Shown here: positions 1 to 12,330 of the stretch, in pieces
Position numbering within the stretch: position 1 is the first letter of the stretch
Layout of the letters: each line of letters opens with the position of its first letter
From: Lolium rigidum
Lineage: Eukaryota > Streptophyta > Magnoliopsida > Poales > Poaceae
Length of the DNA stretch: 64,000 bases
Assembly: GCF_022539505.1 (NCBI RefSeq)
Contig: NC_061512.1
Span: 253,782,510-253,846,509 of the forward strand
Direction of reading: 5' to 3'
Made by a program: the position numbers and the translations under genes
Notes under the pieces: model-generated
Database searches by the model: none
Seen by the model: only the letters and a program-made list of their open reading frames with translations
Told to the model about the DNA's origin: nothing

Positions 1-6
1 AGGAGC

Positions 7-165
7 TGATGACCCACAAGTATAGGGGATCGCAACAGTCTTCGAGGGAAGTAAAACCCAATTTATTGATTCGACACAAGGGGAGACAAAGAATACTTGA
101 AAGCCTTAACAGCGGAGTTGTCAATTCAGCCGCACTGGAAATGCACTTGCTCGCAAGAGTTTATC
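7..165 (-). mobile_element. Truncated LTR end, Athila-like family
   Basis: This segment is the reverse complement of the 3' terminus of the LTRs at 15561-17077 and 21166-22672. It shares the TGATGACCCACAAGTATAGG terminus and the following block ending in the cgaatcaataaa-type sequence. The LTR is cut by the assembly gap that starts at 166, and its other half does not reappear after the gap. It was therefore probably part of a minus-oriented element that the assembly lost or misjoined. Confidence 0.75.
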
Positions 166-265
166 NNNNNNNNNNNNNNNNNNNNNNNNNNNNNNNNNNN
201 NNNNNNNNNNNNNNNNNNNNNNNNNNNNNNNNNNNNNNNNNNNNNNNNNNNNNNNNNNNNNNNNN
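166..265. other. Assembly gap (100 N)
   Basis: Exactly 100 N, the conventional placeholder for a gap of unknown size. Reading frames that run into it are not real. Confidence 0.97.
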
Positions 266-337
266 GAGGTAAACTATCTATTCTCTAAAGCCTTATAACC
301 CACTTATATGACCTTGTATGCAAAGCTAGGATCTATA

Positions 338-488
338 GTGTGTGTGTGTGTGTGTGAGTGCGCGCGTGCGTGCGTGGGTGTGTATGTGCGTGCGAGCTAG
401 GATCTATAGTGTGTGTGTGTGTGTGTGCGCGCGTGCGTGGGTGCGTGGGTGTGTGCGTGCGTGTGTGCGTGTGCTTGTGTGTGTGTGA
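338..488. repeat. TG/CG-rich microsatellite in two copies
   Basis: A (TG)n tract mixed with GCGCGTGCG units. The lead-in AGCTAGGATCTATAGTGTG occurs twice about 77 bp apart, so the microsatellite was duplicated together with its flank. Confidence 0.9.
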
Positions 489-1929
489 AGATATTTCTAC
501 TAAGAACTAGAAGACTATAAAGTACTAAGAATAACTACAGGAAGTGAAACTAGTACAAGGAAAGCAAGGGTTGTGAGATTAAGTGGAATAACTCAAGGGA
601 GTAAGTGTTCAGGCAAATTGCCATTTCTTTTGTGTGGTTGTCACAATTAGTGAAGATCAATATAGCCCTTTTAGTGATTCTTCTAGAGAGGAGCCATATA
701 TATATAGGTGCAACCATATATATGAGCAAATACACTTAAGGCCAATTAGGAGCGAACAAGGAAATTATTGTGACATAAAGTCCAACCACCGATGTAATTT
801 TAAAGGTCCCCATTGTTATACCCCTCATTGATTATCCATGAATTAATATAACATGAATATCTAAGCATTGGGGCATGGTTTCTGTCAAACTCCATCTGTC
901 CCTCTCCCTATAATCATGTAGCAGTGACAACTTCATGTATTCCTCAACGTATGTGTGCACTCATATATTAGTACAAGAGATCATCATAGAAGATAACCAA
1001 TACTTATATGCAACCATCAACAAATTATCTCACAATTTCCAAGAACAAGTCACTACTAAAACAAAGACATAGAGGTACAATACATCATGGAAAAACAATA
1101 GATTGCCTCACACATCATGTTTTCCAAGAGATTACAAAGGGTAGATGAAGATGGTGTTGAGGGTGTCGATGAAGATGCTGATGATGACCACGCCGGAGGA
1201 GGGGTGGAGTCCACATGAGGTGATTCCGGCAGCGGTTTCCCCCTTCGATCTTCGCCAGCGGTGGCCTGCTGACAATATGTTTATGTGTTTTTTTATCACC
1301 GCCTCCGTATGTATGCGATATGCGTCGAGGGACCTTTATATAAGAATTTTTAGGTCAAAACAAGTCTATGGCCGCAATTTTTAGGCGAATCGGATGGTCG
1401 AGGGGGAAAAGACCCCAGGTGGCGCGCCCACGTTACTGGGGCGCGCCACTGGGCCTCTTTCCCAGCCCATTGATCTCCCGGTGTCCCACTTTAGCTTATT
1501 TTGTTCATCTCAAAAATTTCAAAGCGTGGTCCCCGACCTTGCCTTTTTTCGAGTCTCGTAGCTCCTATAAAGTAAAAATACTAACAAAAGGAGTTTTCTG
1601 CTATAGAGAGTTAAAAGTAGAGAAGAGGGGATTGTTTAGAAAATCTCCGAAAACCATATAAAACATGGATATAACATTATGTGAGATACAAATATGTGGA
1701 AATATGTGGTAATAAACTACAAATTTCATGTATGCATTTTACATACATCACACACATGGCCCCAAAACCTTTTGACGCAGCATTTGGATGAACAAAGAAA
1801 CAATCTGGAAGATTGCACAAGGTTTGCCACCGTATAATACCTATTTCCTCTGTAAAAAAAATATTGGAGTGGATTATATGGTTACTCTTCTGAATAGATG
1901 TGCACAACTCCTTTGACATGTCTTGTGTA
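489..1929. other. Unassigned stretch, probably LTR-derived in part
   Basis: No gene is supported. The part at about 1140-1500 (GATGAAGATGGTG-type purine-rich stretch, then CAGCGGTTTCCCCC and a GCGCGCCACTGGGCC block) resembles reversed LTR sequence of grass retrotransposons such as the stretch near 40130-40260. No terminus was found. Short reading frames here have no recognisable domain. Confidence 0.4.
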
Positions 1930-1969
1930 TGGAGCTCTAGCATATGCTTAGAATGATTGCATACGCATG

Positions 1970-2819
1970 ATTAAGTCCATGGCCTTCGAGACCGTGTACA
2001 AGGTTTGCAGGGCGGTGGTGGCAATGTTTGAGCTGCACTATCTCATGGCACTCCATGAAGAGGACACACCTCGGATATTGGCTCAAAATACAACGAGAGG
2101 ATTTCCACGTATGTTTGGAAGCGTTGACTGCATGCACTGGGGTTAGTAGAATTGCCCATTTGATTGGCAGATGATGTATAAGGGTCACACTGGAGAGTGG
2201 AATGTCGTGCTTGAATAAGTGGGTGACTATGGTCTATGGATTTGGCATGTTCATTCTCACATGGCTGGATTGCACAATGCCATTGATGTGCTCTAACTCG
2301 CTCATGAGTGTTTGATAAACTTGCTGAAGGGCATGCCCCTATGATCAACAATGAGATAAATGGCTACATATACAAGAAAGGATATTATTTGGCTGATGGA
2401 ATTTATGCTCCATGGGAGACATTTGTGAAGACAATCTCCACCCCCTTCACCGAGAAGATGGCCTGGTATTCACAGTGCCACAAAGCCTGCATGATGGATT
2501 TTGAGCGCATATTTGGTGCGTTGCAAGCTCTTTTTGCTATTGTGAGGTACCTTGTTGTAACCTAGACTAATTCTTAGATGCGAAAGGTGATAATGCTTGC
2601 ATAATCATGCACACCATGATCATCGAGAGTGAGCGCGCTGCTCTGAAGGCTACGAACATGACCTTCGAGAGTCAGGGGACTCTTGCTGAAGCTGATCACG
2701 AGGTGCCAATCAAGTTTGGAGCTTTCAGTGTCATGGATCAAGAAATTTGTAATGAGCAAGCTCATCACCCACTTCACGATGATCTAGTGAAGCATTTGTG
2801 TGTGGAACGTAAACACTAG
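1970..2819 (+). pseudogene. PIF/Harbinger transposase remnant (DDE type)
   Basis: Translating across frames gives a decayed copy of the plant PIF/Harbinger transposase that cuts and pastes Tourist-type elements. Recognisable blocks in order are RGFPRMFGSVDCMHWG around the first catalytic Asp (about 2095-2145), GLWIWH (about 2235), INNEINGY followed by GYYLADGIY and PWETFVKTI (about 2350-2440), FERIFGALQ with the catalytic Glu region (about 2500-2525), FAIVRY (about 2535), and MHTMIIESER plus the C-terminal tail ending at 2819. In-frame stops (for example after EWNVVLE near 2216) and several frame changes make it non-functional. The N-terminal part is only faintly visible. No matching terminal inverted repeats were found on both sides. 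It is not part of the element at 14686-33887. Confidence 0.8.
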
Positions 2820-3678
2820 ATATGTCTCTTGCACAATTGAATTGCTTAATTTTATTTATTTTTACTATTATAGTAAACTACTATTTAATTTGGTGTGTAT
2901 GCTATTGAAATTGTTTGCTTCAAATTATTACAATAAATAGTCTATTTATTTGCGATTATGTAATTTAAACTTAAAAAATTAGAAACTCAAATAGAAGCGC
3001 CGATGCAGGCAGTCACAAAGCCAAACAGGCCCACCTGGCAGTTGCTTTGTCGTTCCAGACATCAGGTAGCTAGTTGTAGTTTGAGTTTTAGGTGTCCAGA
3101 AAGACCGTGAAATAGCAAAATACGAAAAAGAAGGCTTTCTGCCTCATATAAATTAAATAATAATAAAAGGTACTTTGTAGAAAAAATCTGAAAATCAATA
3201 AAAATGTATAAATAAAGATGTATAATGGCAAATATTAATAAAAAACAATCATATATGTCACAATATTGATGATGTAAAATGCACGTATAACCGGCACAAG
3301 CAACAAAACTACACATAGAAAGATTCTTACCGGCCCACACACCAGCCTCTCTCTCCCCTATCCCTCTCTCCTTTTTAAATCCGCACCTACCATCCAAACA
3401 CTCTCTCTTCTCTATCATGTGTTGCCGGCACATGTTATGGGGTTAAACAGTGTTGAGAGTCTAAATATTTTTGGTTGATGTTTAATACTGTTGGTGTCAA
3501 TACGTGGGCATCATGTGTGCTACCAGCTAGTATTTGGAAGTGATCGAAGATGCTCTTAGAGCTACCGGTGGAGATGCTCCTAGTGCCATCTCTAAATATG
3601 AATAGATGCGGCGCTAGTCGCAACACCGTATTTTGCCCTTACGCCATTTGTGGTGGCCAAGGATCTTCATGCTTATAA
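2820..3678. other. AT-rich stretch, no gene seen
   Basis: Low-complexity AT-rich DNA after the transposase remnant. The motif GGAGATGCTC, the typical inner end of Harbinger termini, occurs at about 3568 and resembles a lone terminus, but no partner was found. Reading frames here have no recognisable domain. Confidence 0.4.
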
Positions 3679-3880
3679 GGGTATCTCCAACGATCCAACG
3701 CAAACAGAACAAAAGTGTATGTTTGGGTCCGCATAGACAAAAGAAAACTTATCCCAACGGTTAGACGTATACTGACCGATCTGTCCGCGCAGAGACATTT
3801 CGGGACCAAATTTGTGTCGTGAATACGTCTACACGGGCTTTACCGTGCTTCTTGGTGGCCCTTCTCTCTCCTCCCCTAAT
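3679..3880 (+). mobile_element. Harbinger-type left terminus, right end missing
   Basis: The sequence following TAA is GGGTATCTCCAACGATCCAACGCAAAC, split here as GGGTATCTCCAACG then ATCCAACGCAAAC. This matches the terminal inverted repeat style of the elements at 14686 and 56415. The opposite terminus could not be found, so this is a truncated copy with an uncertain end. Confidence 0.4.
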
Positions 3881-3958
3881 TAATATAGTTCCCTAATTAA
3901 CATAGTTACGTAACAGTTTAATCTTATTTGACACAGTCCAATAGATTCATATACTATC

Positions 3959-4090
3959 TTTTTTTTTTGAAACTGTAAACTCCATTCTATTAAGCACAAA
4001 CAGCAGGCCGCCTCATTAAAAACCTTCCAGTCCCCTTAGGTACCCTAAAAGGAAAAGAGTGCGTCTGAAACCTACTGCCGCGATCACAGT
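3959..4090 (-). mobile_element. LINE-like 3' end with poly(A) (reverse orientation)
   Basis: Read on the minus strand, the segment ends in a poly(A) tract (poly(T) at 3959-3968 on +) preceded by GTTTGTGCTTAATAGAATGG and GAGGCGGCCTGC. This is the style of 3' ends of grass L1-type LINEs. No reverse transcriptase sequence remains. Assignment is by resemblance only. Confidence 0.4.
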
Positions 4091-4704
4091 ATAGTTACAT
4101 CCATGGTGATTACAGGGAGGAGAAAATCAGGGAGGTCTTCATGCCAGACCACACTCTCTTATGTTGATGTACGGCCGGAAAGCTCAACAAAAAAGAAAAT
4201 CCAGAGCGGATCAGTATGTACTAGGTTTAAAACTGAATCCGCGAACAAAAAGCGTATACGGCCACCAGCGAAACGTGACAGGCCACTCATGTTGGATGCA
4301 CGGCCGGGAAGCTAGCTCAAAATTGATTGGCAACCCAAAAAATATTGAGAGCAAATTGCGACCAGGGGCTCAAAACTATTCGGCAACAGAAAATATTTAA
4401 AGCAGATTAATATGTACAAGCATCAAAACTGATCGCAAAATAAAAGTTCCCGTGCCAAAGTAACGCGTACTATATAGACATGTTCTATGTGGACCCAGAA
4501 AGAATCCTCAAAAATAAGTGCCAAATTTGGACTATTTCACGCACATAGAGAAATTGTCAGTTTGTTGTATCCTATCAATTCACAACATGTAAAATACTAT
4601 CCGAGTATGTTCGATAAACAAAAACTTAGGCCAGACCATCAAAATAATAGCTGCGATCTGCTTGATTTTTTTTAAAGTTTGTTGATGATTTGTTTCCATA
4701 CGAT
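4091..4704. other. Unassigned stretch with a diverged internal repeat
   Basis: No gene is supported. Two loosely similar blocks start with ATGTACGGCCGGAAAGCTC (about 4163) and ATGCACGGCCGGGAAGCTAG (about 4297), suggesting an old internal duplication. Confidence 0.35.
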
Positions 4705-6080
4705 CACTAGTAGAAATATGGCCTTTTGCACCGGTTGGTAATGGCCATATGCATGGCCAACCGGTGCAAACCATCCGGTGCAAAAGCCCCCCCCCCCTTT
4801 TGCACCGGTTCGCTTACGAACCGGTGCTAAAGGGGTCTCCACGTGGCCGGCTGTGCGGCGCTGGGCGGGGGAGCTTTTGCACCGGTTCGTAATACGAACC
4901 GGTGCTAAAGGGTCTGCCGCGGCGAAAAACGTCCCAAAACGCTGCCGCGGCAGAAAAACACTTTTTTTGAATTATTTTCTACTCCCTTTTTTTTTCTTTT
5001 TTCAGAATTTCTAATATTTTAGTTATTTCACAAGGTTAGTCTCTAACTACCCTTATCTCTAATCCAATTACTTACTCATGCTCAAACTTCCCGCTCGGTC
5101 ACCCATACTCCCACTACTCTAGCACTAGCACGCTTAACTTCCAAGTTCCTTTCCATCCCGCATCCAAGTGCTTCGCACGCATGTATGTGATAGTAGTATC
5201 ATATCAATCCTATTAACATGTCGATCGATGTCATATTTCTTTATTGTTCGAATTTCAAATAATTATTTTAATAAACCAAAGTAATGTTGTAATAATAATC
5301 TTGAATAAATAAATAAACATTAACTTTATAATTTGTATAATTTTTAATTATTTTCAATTTTTTAATTTTTAATTTTTTTTTGCCAAACCTAAAACCTAAA
5401 AATTTGAAAATCTTATAATTTTCTAAAAGTAATAGCAATCTTTATGCAGGATACAATTATTAATTTTAATTTTAAAAAATAGAAAATATGAAATCCTAAA
5501 TTTCTGGAAAAAAACTAAAATCTTCCTGCTTTCATATTTTCATTTGGAATTTCCAAAATCTAAAAATTAGCTAACCGGGTAAACCCGGGTGAATTCGGAT
5601 GTAATTTTTTCCCACGATGATTTTGATATATTATACGTTTTTTTCGACGTCGTATGCAAAAGTTAATGCGGTTTTACCATTTTTCAAACATTTTTTGCAA
5701 TAAATGTGAAAATTCAAATTTGTTAATTTTCCCTAATAGTAGGTTGCATAACATACATGAATCTCAAAAGATTTTTTTTTGAATAATCTATCATTTTCTT
5801 TTCTATTTTACGGTGTTAAAAAAGGCGATCCACGGGGGGGGGGGGTGGAGGTGCGTGGGGAGCAGAAAAACTTTTTGCACCGGTTCGTGTGATGCCAACC
5901 CTTTTGCACCGGTTCGTGTTACGAACCGGTGCAAAAGATCCCGCACGAACCGGTGCTAATGCCCCCTGGACGTGCAGACCGCACGAACCGGTGCTAATGA
6001 CCCCTTTATCACCGGTTCGTGCCAAATCCGGTGCAAAAGCACTTTCGAGGACAGGATAAAAGCCCTTGTTTCTACTAGTG
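4705..6080. mobile_element. Non-autonomous CACTA element
   Basis: Starts with CACTAGTAGAAATATGG and ends with the inverse of CACTAGTAGAAACAAGG. A GAT target duplication flanks both ends (4702-4704 and 6081-6083), the 3-bp size expected for CACTA elements. Subterminal regions are packed with direct and inverted copies of GCACCGGTTCG and CGAACCGGTGC, typical binding-site arrays of CACTA transposases. The AT-rich middle has no transposase gene. A poly(C) run near 4788 and a poly(G) run near 5837 lie almost symmetrically. Confidence 0.88.
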
Positions 6081-6083
6081 GAT

Positions 6084-6410
6084 AAAGGTGCAACTTTCAA
6101 GTTCGCCCATTCAACATAATATAAGGGAAAACAAGAAACAACTAATTTCTTTTCTTCAATGAGTCCTATTCAACATAAGGAAGAAATTAAGATTTTACCA
6201 AAGAATGTAGTTTGTATCGTAGGGGTGTGTCCGTTCAACAAAAAGAAAATTAGGCAATGTTTGCTAAACGATGATTACACGACCGATGTGATAAAATAAG
6301 CTGAAAAGGAACTGAATCATATAGTATATATGTACTGTATGCAAGTCTTTATTGACTGGTATTCCAAAACTTCACCGGAAATCGGTTTTATCGGCTACAA
6401 CCGATCTTTT
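6084..6410. other. No gene seen
   Basis: AT-rich spacer between the CACTA element and the direct duplication. Nothing recognisable. Confidence 0.4.
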
Positions 6411-6960
6411 TCTACCAGAGTAAATTTGCATGTATTAATATAATTTCCTCTAATTTAAATAGTTTTGAGAAAGTTTGAAATAATTTATAAATTTGTTTTG
6501 AATATATCATGCTGAATACTTGCCAGTATTTCCAATATTGCGAAGACCGAAAAATAACGGTACCTAGCGATATTTTTACCCTTCCGAAAAAAAACCTGAC
6601 TTCCATAGAATTTTTTTCAGCCGGAGAAAAGCTACCACGAATTCAAAATATTATATTCAGAAGACATGGTAATGTACATAAACATCCACCCGATTGGATC
6701 TCACATCACTTTTTTCAGCGTGGACGAAATTTACCGGTATTAACATAATTTGCTCAAATATAAATAATTTAAGGTAATTTTGGAAGAATTATGAATTTGT
6801 TTTGAATATCTCGGGCAAAATACCGGCCGGTAATTTAGGTGCCTACCGGTAATTTTACACAACCAAGAAAAGCCTGGATAGTTCGTAGAATTTTTTCGCC
6901 AGAGGGAAGCTATCACCAATTCCAAATATATTACTGAGTAGACAGGGTTCAAATACATGC
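6411..6960. repeat. Diverged direct duplication, unit about 310 bp
   Basis: Blocks in the first half (TAATATAATTTCCTC, then ATAAATTTGTTTTGAATAT, then CATAGAATTTTTTTCAGCC) recur in order in the second half (TAACATAATTTGCTC, ATGAATTTGTTTTGAATAT, CGTAGAATTTTTTCGCC). The copies are clearly diverged. Several ACCGGTA-type motifs lie between them. Origin unknown. Confidence 0.55.
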
Positions 6961-8199
6961 CAATCTACATGTACATCTACCAGATTAGATCTCCCATCAA
7001 ATGAATGGAAATTAGGAAGAATACAAACTACAACCGTCCCCCCTACAATAAAAATACATTGTTAGCAAAGCTAGCTACATCATGGTGGAAATGCAAAGGT
7101 CAATAAGCGTATCATAAGTTGAATATATTGGTCAATAAATATGCATGTTATAGCAAACAGGTCGAAACAAATGGGTTTTTAATTTCAATTATAAGAAGAT
7201 ATAAATGTTTATAAAACTCTAATTCTGTTCTAGGATGCAAATTAGCCGTACTCGGGGATAGGGATACCCAGACATATTCACATTGAAATGGAAATAAACA
7301 ATTGCAATCTATTGGAAAAAATATCAATGGATTATATTACAACACAAACTACATTATTTCTCTACAATACAATCCTAAATTTCTCACATCTATCTCTTTA
7401 TTTTTGCGGATTATGAAACTACATTATTCCCTTCAATGGAAAGTGCTACTTTAGAAAAAATAAAGGCGATGCCCTCGCACTTGCGAGGGCCACACTACTT
7501 CTAGTTGTGTTCAAAGTGCATCGGGCTGCTAGGGGCATGCGAAGAAAAATGAAGATTCCTAAACACAGCCCGAAAATGTACACGGCACAGCAATTTCTCG
7601 GTGTACAACGTGACAACAACAGCATGCAGGCACACCGATACCTTCGTACTGGACGGAGTACGCACGCACGTGCCAATGCTATTTGCTGAACATACGCACA
7701 CCAACCAGTTGCTGTCCCGTTTGATGAGAGGATCTAGCTAGTTGTAGTTGATTCCCAAGGAAGTATTCCGAGGACTGTCACATGCTACACTCCTCCATGG
7801 TAGTACTCGTATACTCTGGTCATGGAGGTCTAGGCTAGACCTGCACACGGAACAGACAGGGCGCATGGGTATGGCCGTATTTGTCCAGCTCCAGGGTACA
7901 ATAGGACGGCGCGTGGCTTGAAACGCACGCACGCTTTGGGGCTGGGGCGGCGACCAAGGACGGTCTCCCACACGTCGTCTTCTTGTACCGTCGTCTTGGT
8001 CAGGGCCAAACCTCTCACGACAGAGCTCTGCCTGCCGTCAGTGTGGGCCGCCCCGCCCGGCCGACTGGCCAAGAACGACCACGACCAACCTGCTATAGGA
8101 GTGTAGCATCGTAGTAGATTTTTGCAGTCTCTCATTTGTTTCGTGTCCACTTGAGAGGCACAGCTTGGCACCTTGGCTGCTCTGCCCATGGAGCACAAG
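6961..8199. other. Unassigned stretch, no gene supported
   Basis: AT-rich to 7440, then moderately GC-rich. A short hairpin CCCTCGCACTTGCGAGGG lies near 7472. Reading frames of 60-120 codons at 7440-8200 overlap on both strands with arginine/proline/cysteine-rich composition and no recognisable domain, so they look fortuitous. Confidence 0.4.
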
Positions 8200-8366
8200 T
8201 ATACCTTGGCAAGGGCAGCCCGGCCCTAAGCCTAAAAGTTTGACCCGACGATTGGGCCAGGGCTTTGCAGATTGGTGCATCAAGGAAGCGGCCCGGCACA
8301 CTGGGCCGCCGAGTTTCAACTTTGGCATATCTTAGGCCAGGCTTGGCACAAGTATGCGCAGGTATA
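8200..8366. mobile_element. Degenerate copy of GC-rich hAT MITE
   Basis: Left end TATACCTTGGCAAGGGCAGC and right end (inverse) TATACCTGCGCATAC match the termini of the MITEs at 12786-13128 and 58552-58858. Flanking octamers AGCACAAG and AGTAGAAG agree at 6 of 8 positions, consistent with an old 8-bp target duplication. Confidence 0.5.
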
Positions 8367-8952
8367 AGTAGAAGCATCAAACTACGCTAAAAATAACAAA
8401 TTCACTTTAGAACTCGAGCTACATGAAGCTTGATTCATTTCAATTTTATAAAATGCAAGAATATTATAAAAGAAAATATTAGACGTAGATATTGGTGTAC
8501 TATGCTGACATGCAAAATATCAATCTGAAATATATTATATTTTGTCTTGAAAAAAATTAAATCTTATACTACCATCTATTTCTTTATGTATTTAATATTA
8601 GTTGGTATTTTTTGCGGTTGCACCTTTTGTGAAACTACTTTCTGTCATGCAAGTGTGTTTTTTTTCAAATACATCATCAAACTTTATAATAACTTTGACT
8701 AAAGCTAATATACACTACGTTTCAACATTGAGGTAGTATTTGTTTCCATATTTATTGCAATTACGCCTTTATTTTTTTTATTTGTGCCATTAGATTTGAA
8801 TGGTGGGGCGCAAAGTTAACTCGCACTTCCTAAAATTATAGTTTCATAGTACCTCCTACATACATGTGCGGAGACATGATTTGAACATAAGGGGGTATGG
8901 AGCACTCTCCGGTTCATATTAATGGACTCTAATTTGTCTAGATTCTTATGAA
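8367..8952. other. AT-rich spacer, possible decayed Stowaway
   Basis: No gene is supported. CTACCATCTATTTC near 8567 and the inverse TTGAGGTAG near 8724, each next to TA, could be ends of a decayed Stowaway MITE. The evidence is weak. Confidence 0.3.
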
Positions 8953-9391
8953 TCTCTACTATTAAGAGCAAACTGGTGAATGCCTGGTGTCACATTTTCA
9001 GGATGGACAATAATACCCCCCACGTCACAAAGAAAACGCAACTAACTAATACCTACTATTAGGCGTGGATAACAAACACCTACTATTCCACGTAGCTGTT
9101 CAAAATTTCAAATGGCAGAACAACACCTACTATTTCTCAAAATACAAGTTTGGCAGCATAAGTTTATATCACAAAAGACTTGTTGTAATCAGGAATAGCC
9201 AGAACTGGGCTCATTGCTGTCTTCAAGATTACTCTCAAAAGGGTAACACGTCTTTATCCTAAGACGAGAAATACCAGCCCGTGGATAACAAACAACTCCA
9301 CACCATTAGGCGTAGCTTTTCAAAATTTCAAATGGTACAACAAACACCTACTATTTCTCAACTAACACGCCATCAAAATTTCAAATGGCAC

Positions 9392-9710
9392 TGTCGTCTT
9401 CATCACGCTGACCACAACCAGGGTCGCTGCTGAGCGTCGTCTTCATCGCGCTGACCAAAGTCGCTGTCAGCCGTCTTCTTCATCTCGCTGACCACAACCA
9501 GGGTCGCTGCTGACCGTCGTCTTCATCGCGCTGACCAAAGTCGCTGTAAGCCGTCTTCTTCATCTCGCTGACCACAACCAGGGTCGGTGTTGACCGTCGT
9601 CTTCATCGCGCTGACCAAAGTCGCTGTCTGTCGTCTTCTTCGCGCTGACCAAAGTCGCTGTCAGCCGTCTTCTTCATCTCGCTGACCAAAGTCGCCATCA
9701 AGTAAAAGAC
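9392..9710. repeat. 80-bp tandem repeat inside the Helitron
   Basis: The block GCTGACCACAACCAGGGTCG recurs at 80-bp spacing (the ACCACAACCA core starts at 9411, 9491 and 9571). It alternates with CGCGCTGACCAAAGTCGCTG units, and the last units are shortened. It lies in the 5' non-coding part of the Helitron. Confidence 0.85.
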
Positions 9711-10337
9711 CTTCGTCGCCAAGCCTGCCGTCTTCACTAGCCAGGTTCCTCTTAAAAGAACTTTCACGGATCCTCTTTGGGCAGAATCGATCATGATGAG
9801 CAGCACGTTGAGGGAGAAAATAGAACCTTAGTAGAGATAAAACGATCAAGCAGTCAGGGAGATAAATAAAGTGCAGAAGTAGCCCTGTTAGCAGTTACAC
9901 GTCCTGCATCTCAGAAGGAATAGCATATTCAGATTGCAAGATATATACGATCAAGTAGTTGTACTGAAAATGTAGTGTCTATTATTAGAATGTTGTGTTT
10001 ATTATTATACCACTGAAATAAACGCGAATCTGGCACAAAATAGAACCTTATTGAGGAAGATAGATAAAACAAACCTGTGTGCATAAGTAGGCTATTGTGG
10101 AAGTAATACCAATAGAACAGTGGAAGAAGTAGTTTCCTGCAGTATAAATGCAGAATGGGTTAAACTATTGCTTTATGTGATCATATTTCTCAAATTAACT
10201 ATAGAACAGAGGTTGTAACTATTGCTTGATGTCATCATATCTTTTAAACTATAGAACAGACATTAAGAACGCCTACCAGGAGCATTGCCTATTACATTCA
10301 GTGACTTGTTTTTCTTTTCTTATTTGCAGGTCATAAA

Positions 10338-12196
10338 ATGTCACACTTTCCAAATCAACTAATTGATAAAGGAAAAAATGGTATGTATATTAGTGCACCT
10401 TGTTAAATGGTTTTGAACATTGTCAATGATAAGCTGGTGTGCCCATGTCGACAGTGGTTGCTGAGAATGGCTCTTCAAACCGATCACAAGCCATTGGTTT
10501 GTCACGCCCACAAACGGGATTTTTCATACGTGAACCACTGGCAGATCAGACAGTCTTGTCATCGGACGATGATGATCAGACACCATTGGCGTGGACATTT
10601 CCAACTCAAAGTAACCTCACAATAAGAGGAACTCCATTGGTTGGGGAAAGCTCAAACGGTATGTCCTTTAACTTAGCTTATTTCACTGCATAAGTTTCAG
10701 GATGCATTATCATCGTTAACAGTATGCATCAAACACAGACATACGAGCTCAAATGAGACTGCCCATTACAACTCAAAGTACACTCACAATAGGAAGCACT
10801 CCATCGCGTGGGGGTAGCTCAAACGGTATGGCATGAAACCAATTGAATATGTGTATTATTTAAATATAGCTATGTGTATTTATAATACTAAAAAGCTCAA
10901 ACTGTATGTCATCATTGCAGACAGACAACCTCAAAGTCAACAAACATCACGTGAACTTCAAAGAGCTCGTCGACAACGATTAACTCTTCAAGAGAGGCAA
11001 GAGATTAATGCAAATAGACGCGCAAACAGGACAGTGGCAACAACTGCTGAGCGGGAACAAGAGAACGCACGTCGAAGAGATAGTAGGCGCAATCTAACAA
11101 GTGAGCAGCGACAAACCATCAATACAAACTAAAGAAATCGTAGGCAGGGAATGTCTCAAGATAGGAGGGAGGCAGCGCGGGATCGACGCAAAGCAAACAC
11201 TGAGGCTAGGCGGAACACCCCATGTGCTCAATCCATCGCAATGCCACACCCAGATGCAGCTGTCAACCCGGAAGCCACGAAACGCTCCTCACCTATCACA
11301 GCTGATTCTACTCCTGCCTCCCCTTCAACGAGCACACCAGCGTATACCGGGACTGATGGTAATACACACCCATATTTACTCACGCAATAATAGGTGATGG
11401 TTAACGCCTCAAAAATGTTACATGCGACATTGATGCATTCCTTAGCGGTATCATTGACGACAATGCCATCGCTGACGAACCCGACGACGAGGAGTACTGC
11501 ATGTTTGCCGGTGAAGGTACGTCTTCCAGCTGTTTTAGGCGACATTGTTGCCTTCCTTCGCGGTATCATTGACAAGTCCGTGACACGCTATGCCCGTAGG
11601 TTCCGACGATGATGGCGTGGAAATCGATGATCCGTCGGACGAATCCGGCGTGGGCTCGGTCGATCCTTTTGACTTTGTGTACTCAAACCTACCGGACAGC
11701 ACGCACATGTTGGAGAAAGTACCGGATTGCATAAACTGCAAGGCCAAGAGGTTTGAGCATGAGCCCCTGGTTTCTGCGCTGTCGAAATGGCCAGATCAGA
11801 CTGGCTGAACAACGTCCTATCCCGGAGCTCATGAGGTTATGGTCCAGCGCGGATGCGGACTCTCGACATTTTCGACAGAGTATCCGATTCTTCAACGGCC
11901 ACTTCGCCTTCACAACGCTTGGCGTCACCCTCGACAACAGCTGCACGAATATGAGCTCCGGGGTTTACACATTCCGGGCGAACGGCTCTTTGTACCGTAA
12001 CGTGCATTCTATCGGGCCCGGCTCTCGTCCTGAACATCTGCAGTTGTACTTCTACAACGACGAGCCTAGCCTGACCCATCGCAAGGAAGCTACCAAGCAA
12101 CTGGACCAGGAGGTTGTCCGGAAGTTGACGAACATTCTAATGACCAAAGATAATGATATGTTCCATTTATTTGCAGAAAATTGTCTGGATACTTAG
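10338..12196 (+). pseudogene. Helitron Rep/Hel N-terminal fragment
   Basis: This is the remnant of the rolling-circle replication initiator/helicase that mobilises Helitrons. Short N-terminal exons with plausible GT/AG borders are visible (for example a GTATG donor near 10381, and an acceptor at 10919 before an Arg/Gln-rich segment with ERQEINANRR-type repeats to about 11270). The conserved pre-Rep region follows: FDFVYSNLPDSTHMLEKVP (about 11668-11724), then after a frame change CRNGQIRLAEQ, PELMRLWSSADADSRHF and IRFFNGHFAFTTLG to about 12100. The frame change lies at about 11760, next to KRFEHEP. The HUH nuclease and SF1 helicase domains are missing, because the protein stops at 12196 after unrelated residues. 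A full-length family member is well over 1,000 aa, so this copy cannot be active. Confidence 0.75.
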
Positions 12197-12330
12197 TATT
12201 TAGTTTTATGCTTTCATGGGATGGTAAAAGATTTGTTCATCCAGTTTGCAGCGTGATTACTCTATGTTTACAATCTTATATTTTTTGTGGGAAGAAAACT
12301 TCATGTTAACATGATAGACTAATTGTGCAG

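Noticed and set aside
9..288. Open frames spanning the first N gap
   Set aside because: They depend on translating N as unknown residues and start in LTR sequence.
7446..8198. Several 60-120-codon frames on both strands as possible genes
   Set aside because: Mutually overlapping, low-complexity Arg/Cys/Pro composition, no domain, no consistent splice sites.
9392..9710. Regularly spaced repeats resembling a CRISPR array
   Set aside because: The units are contiguous 80-bp tandem copies without unique spacers, inside a plant Helitron.
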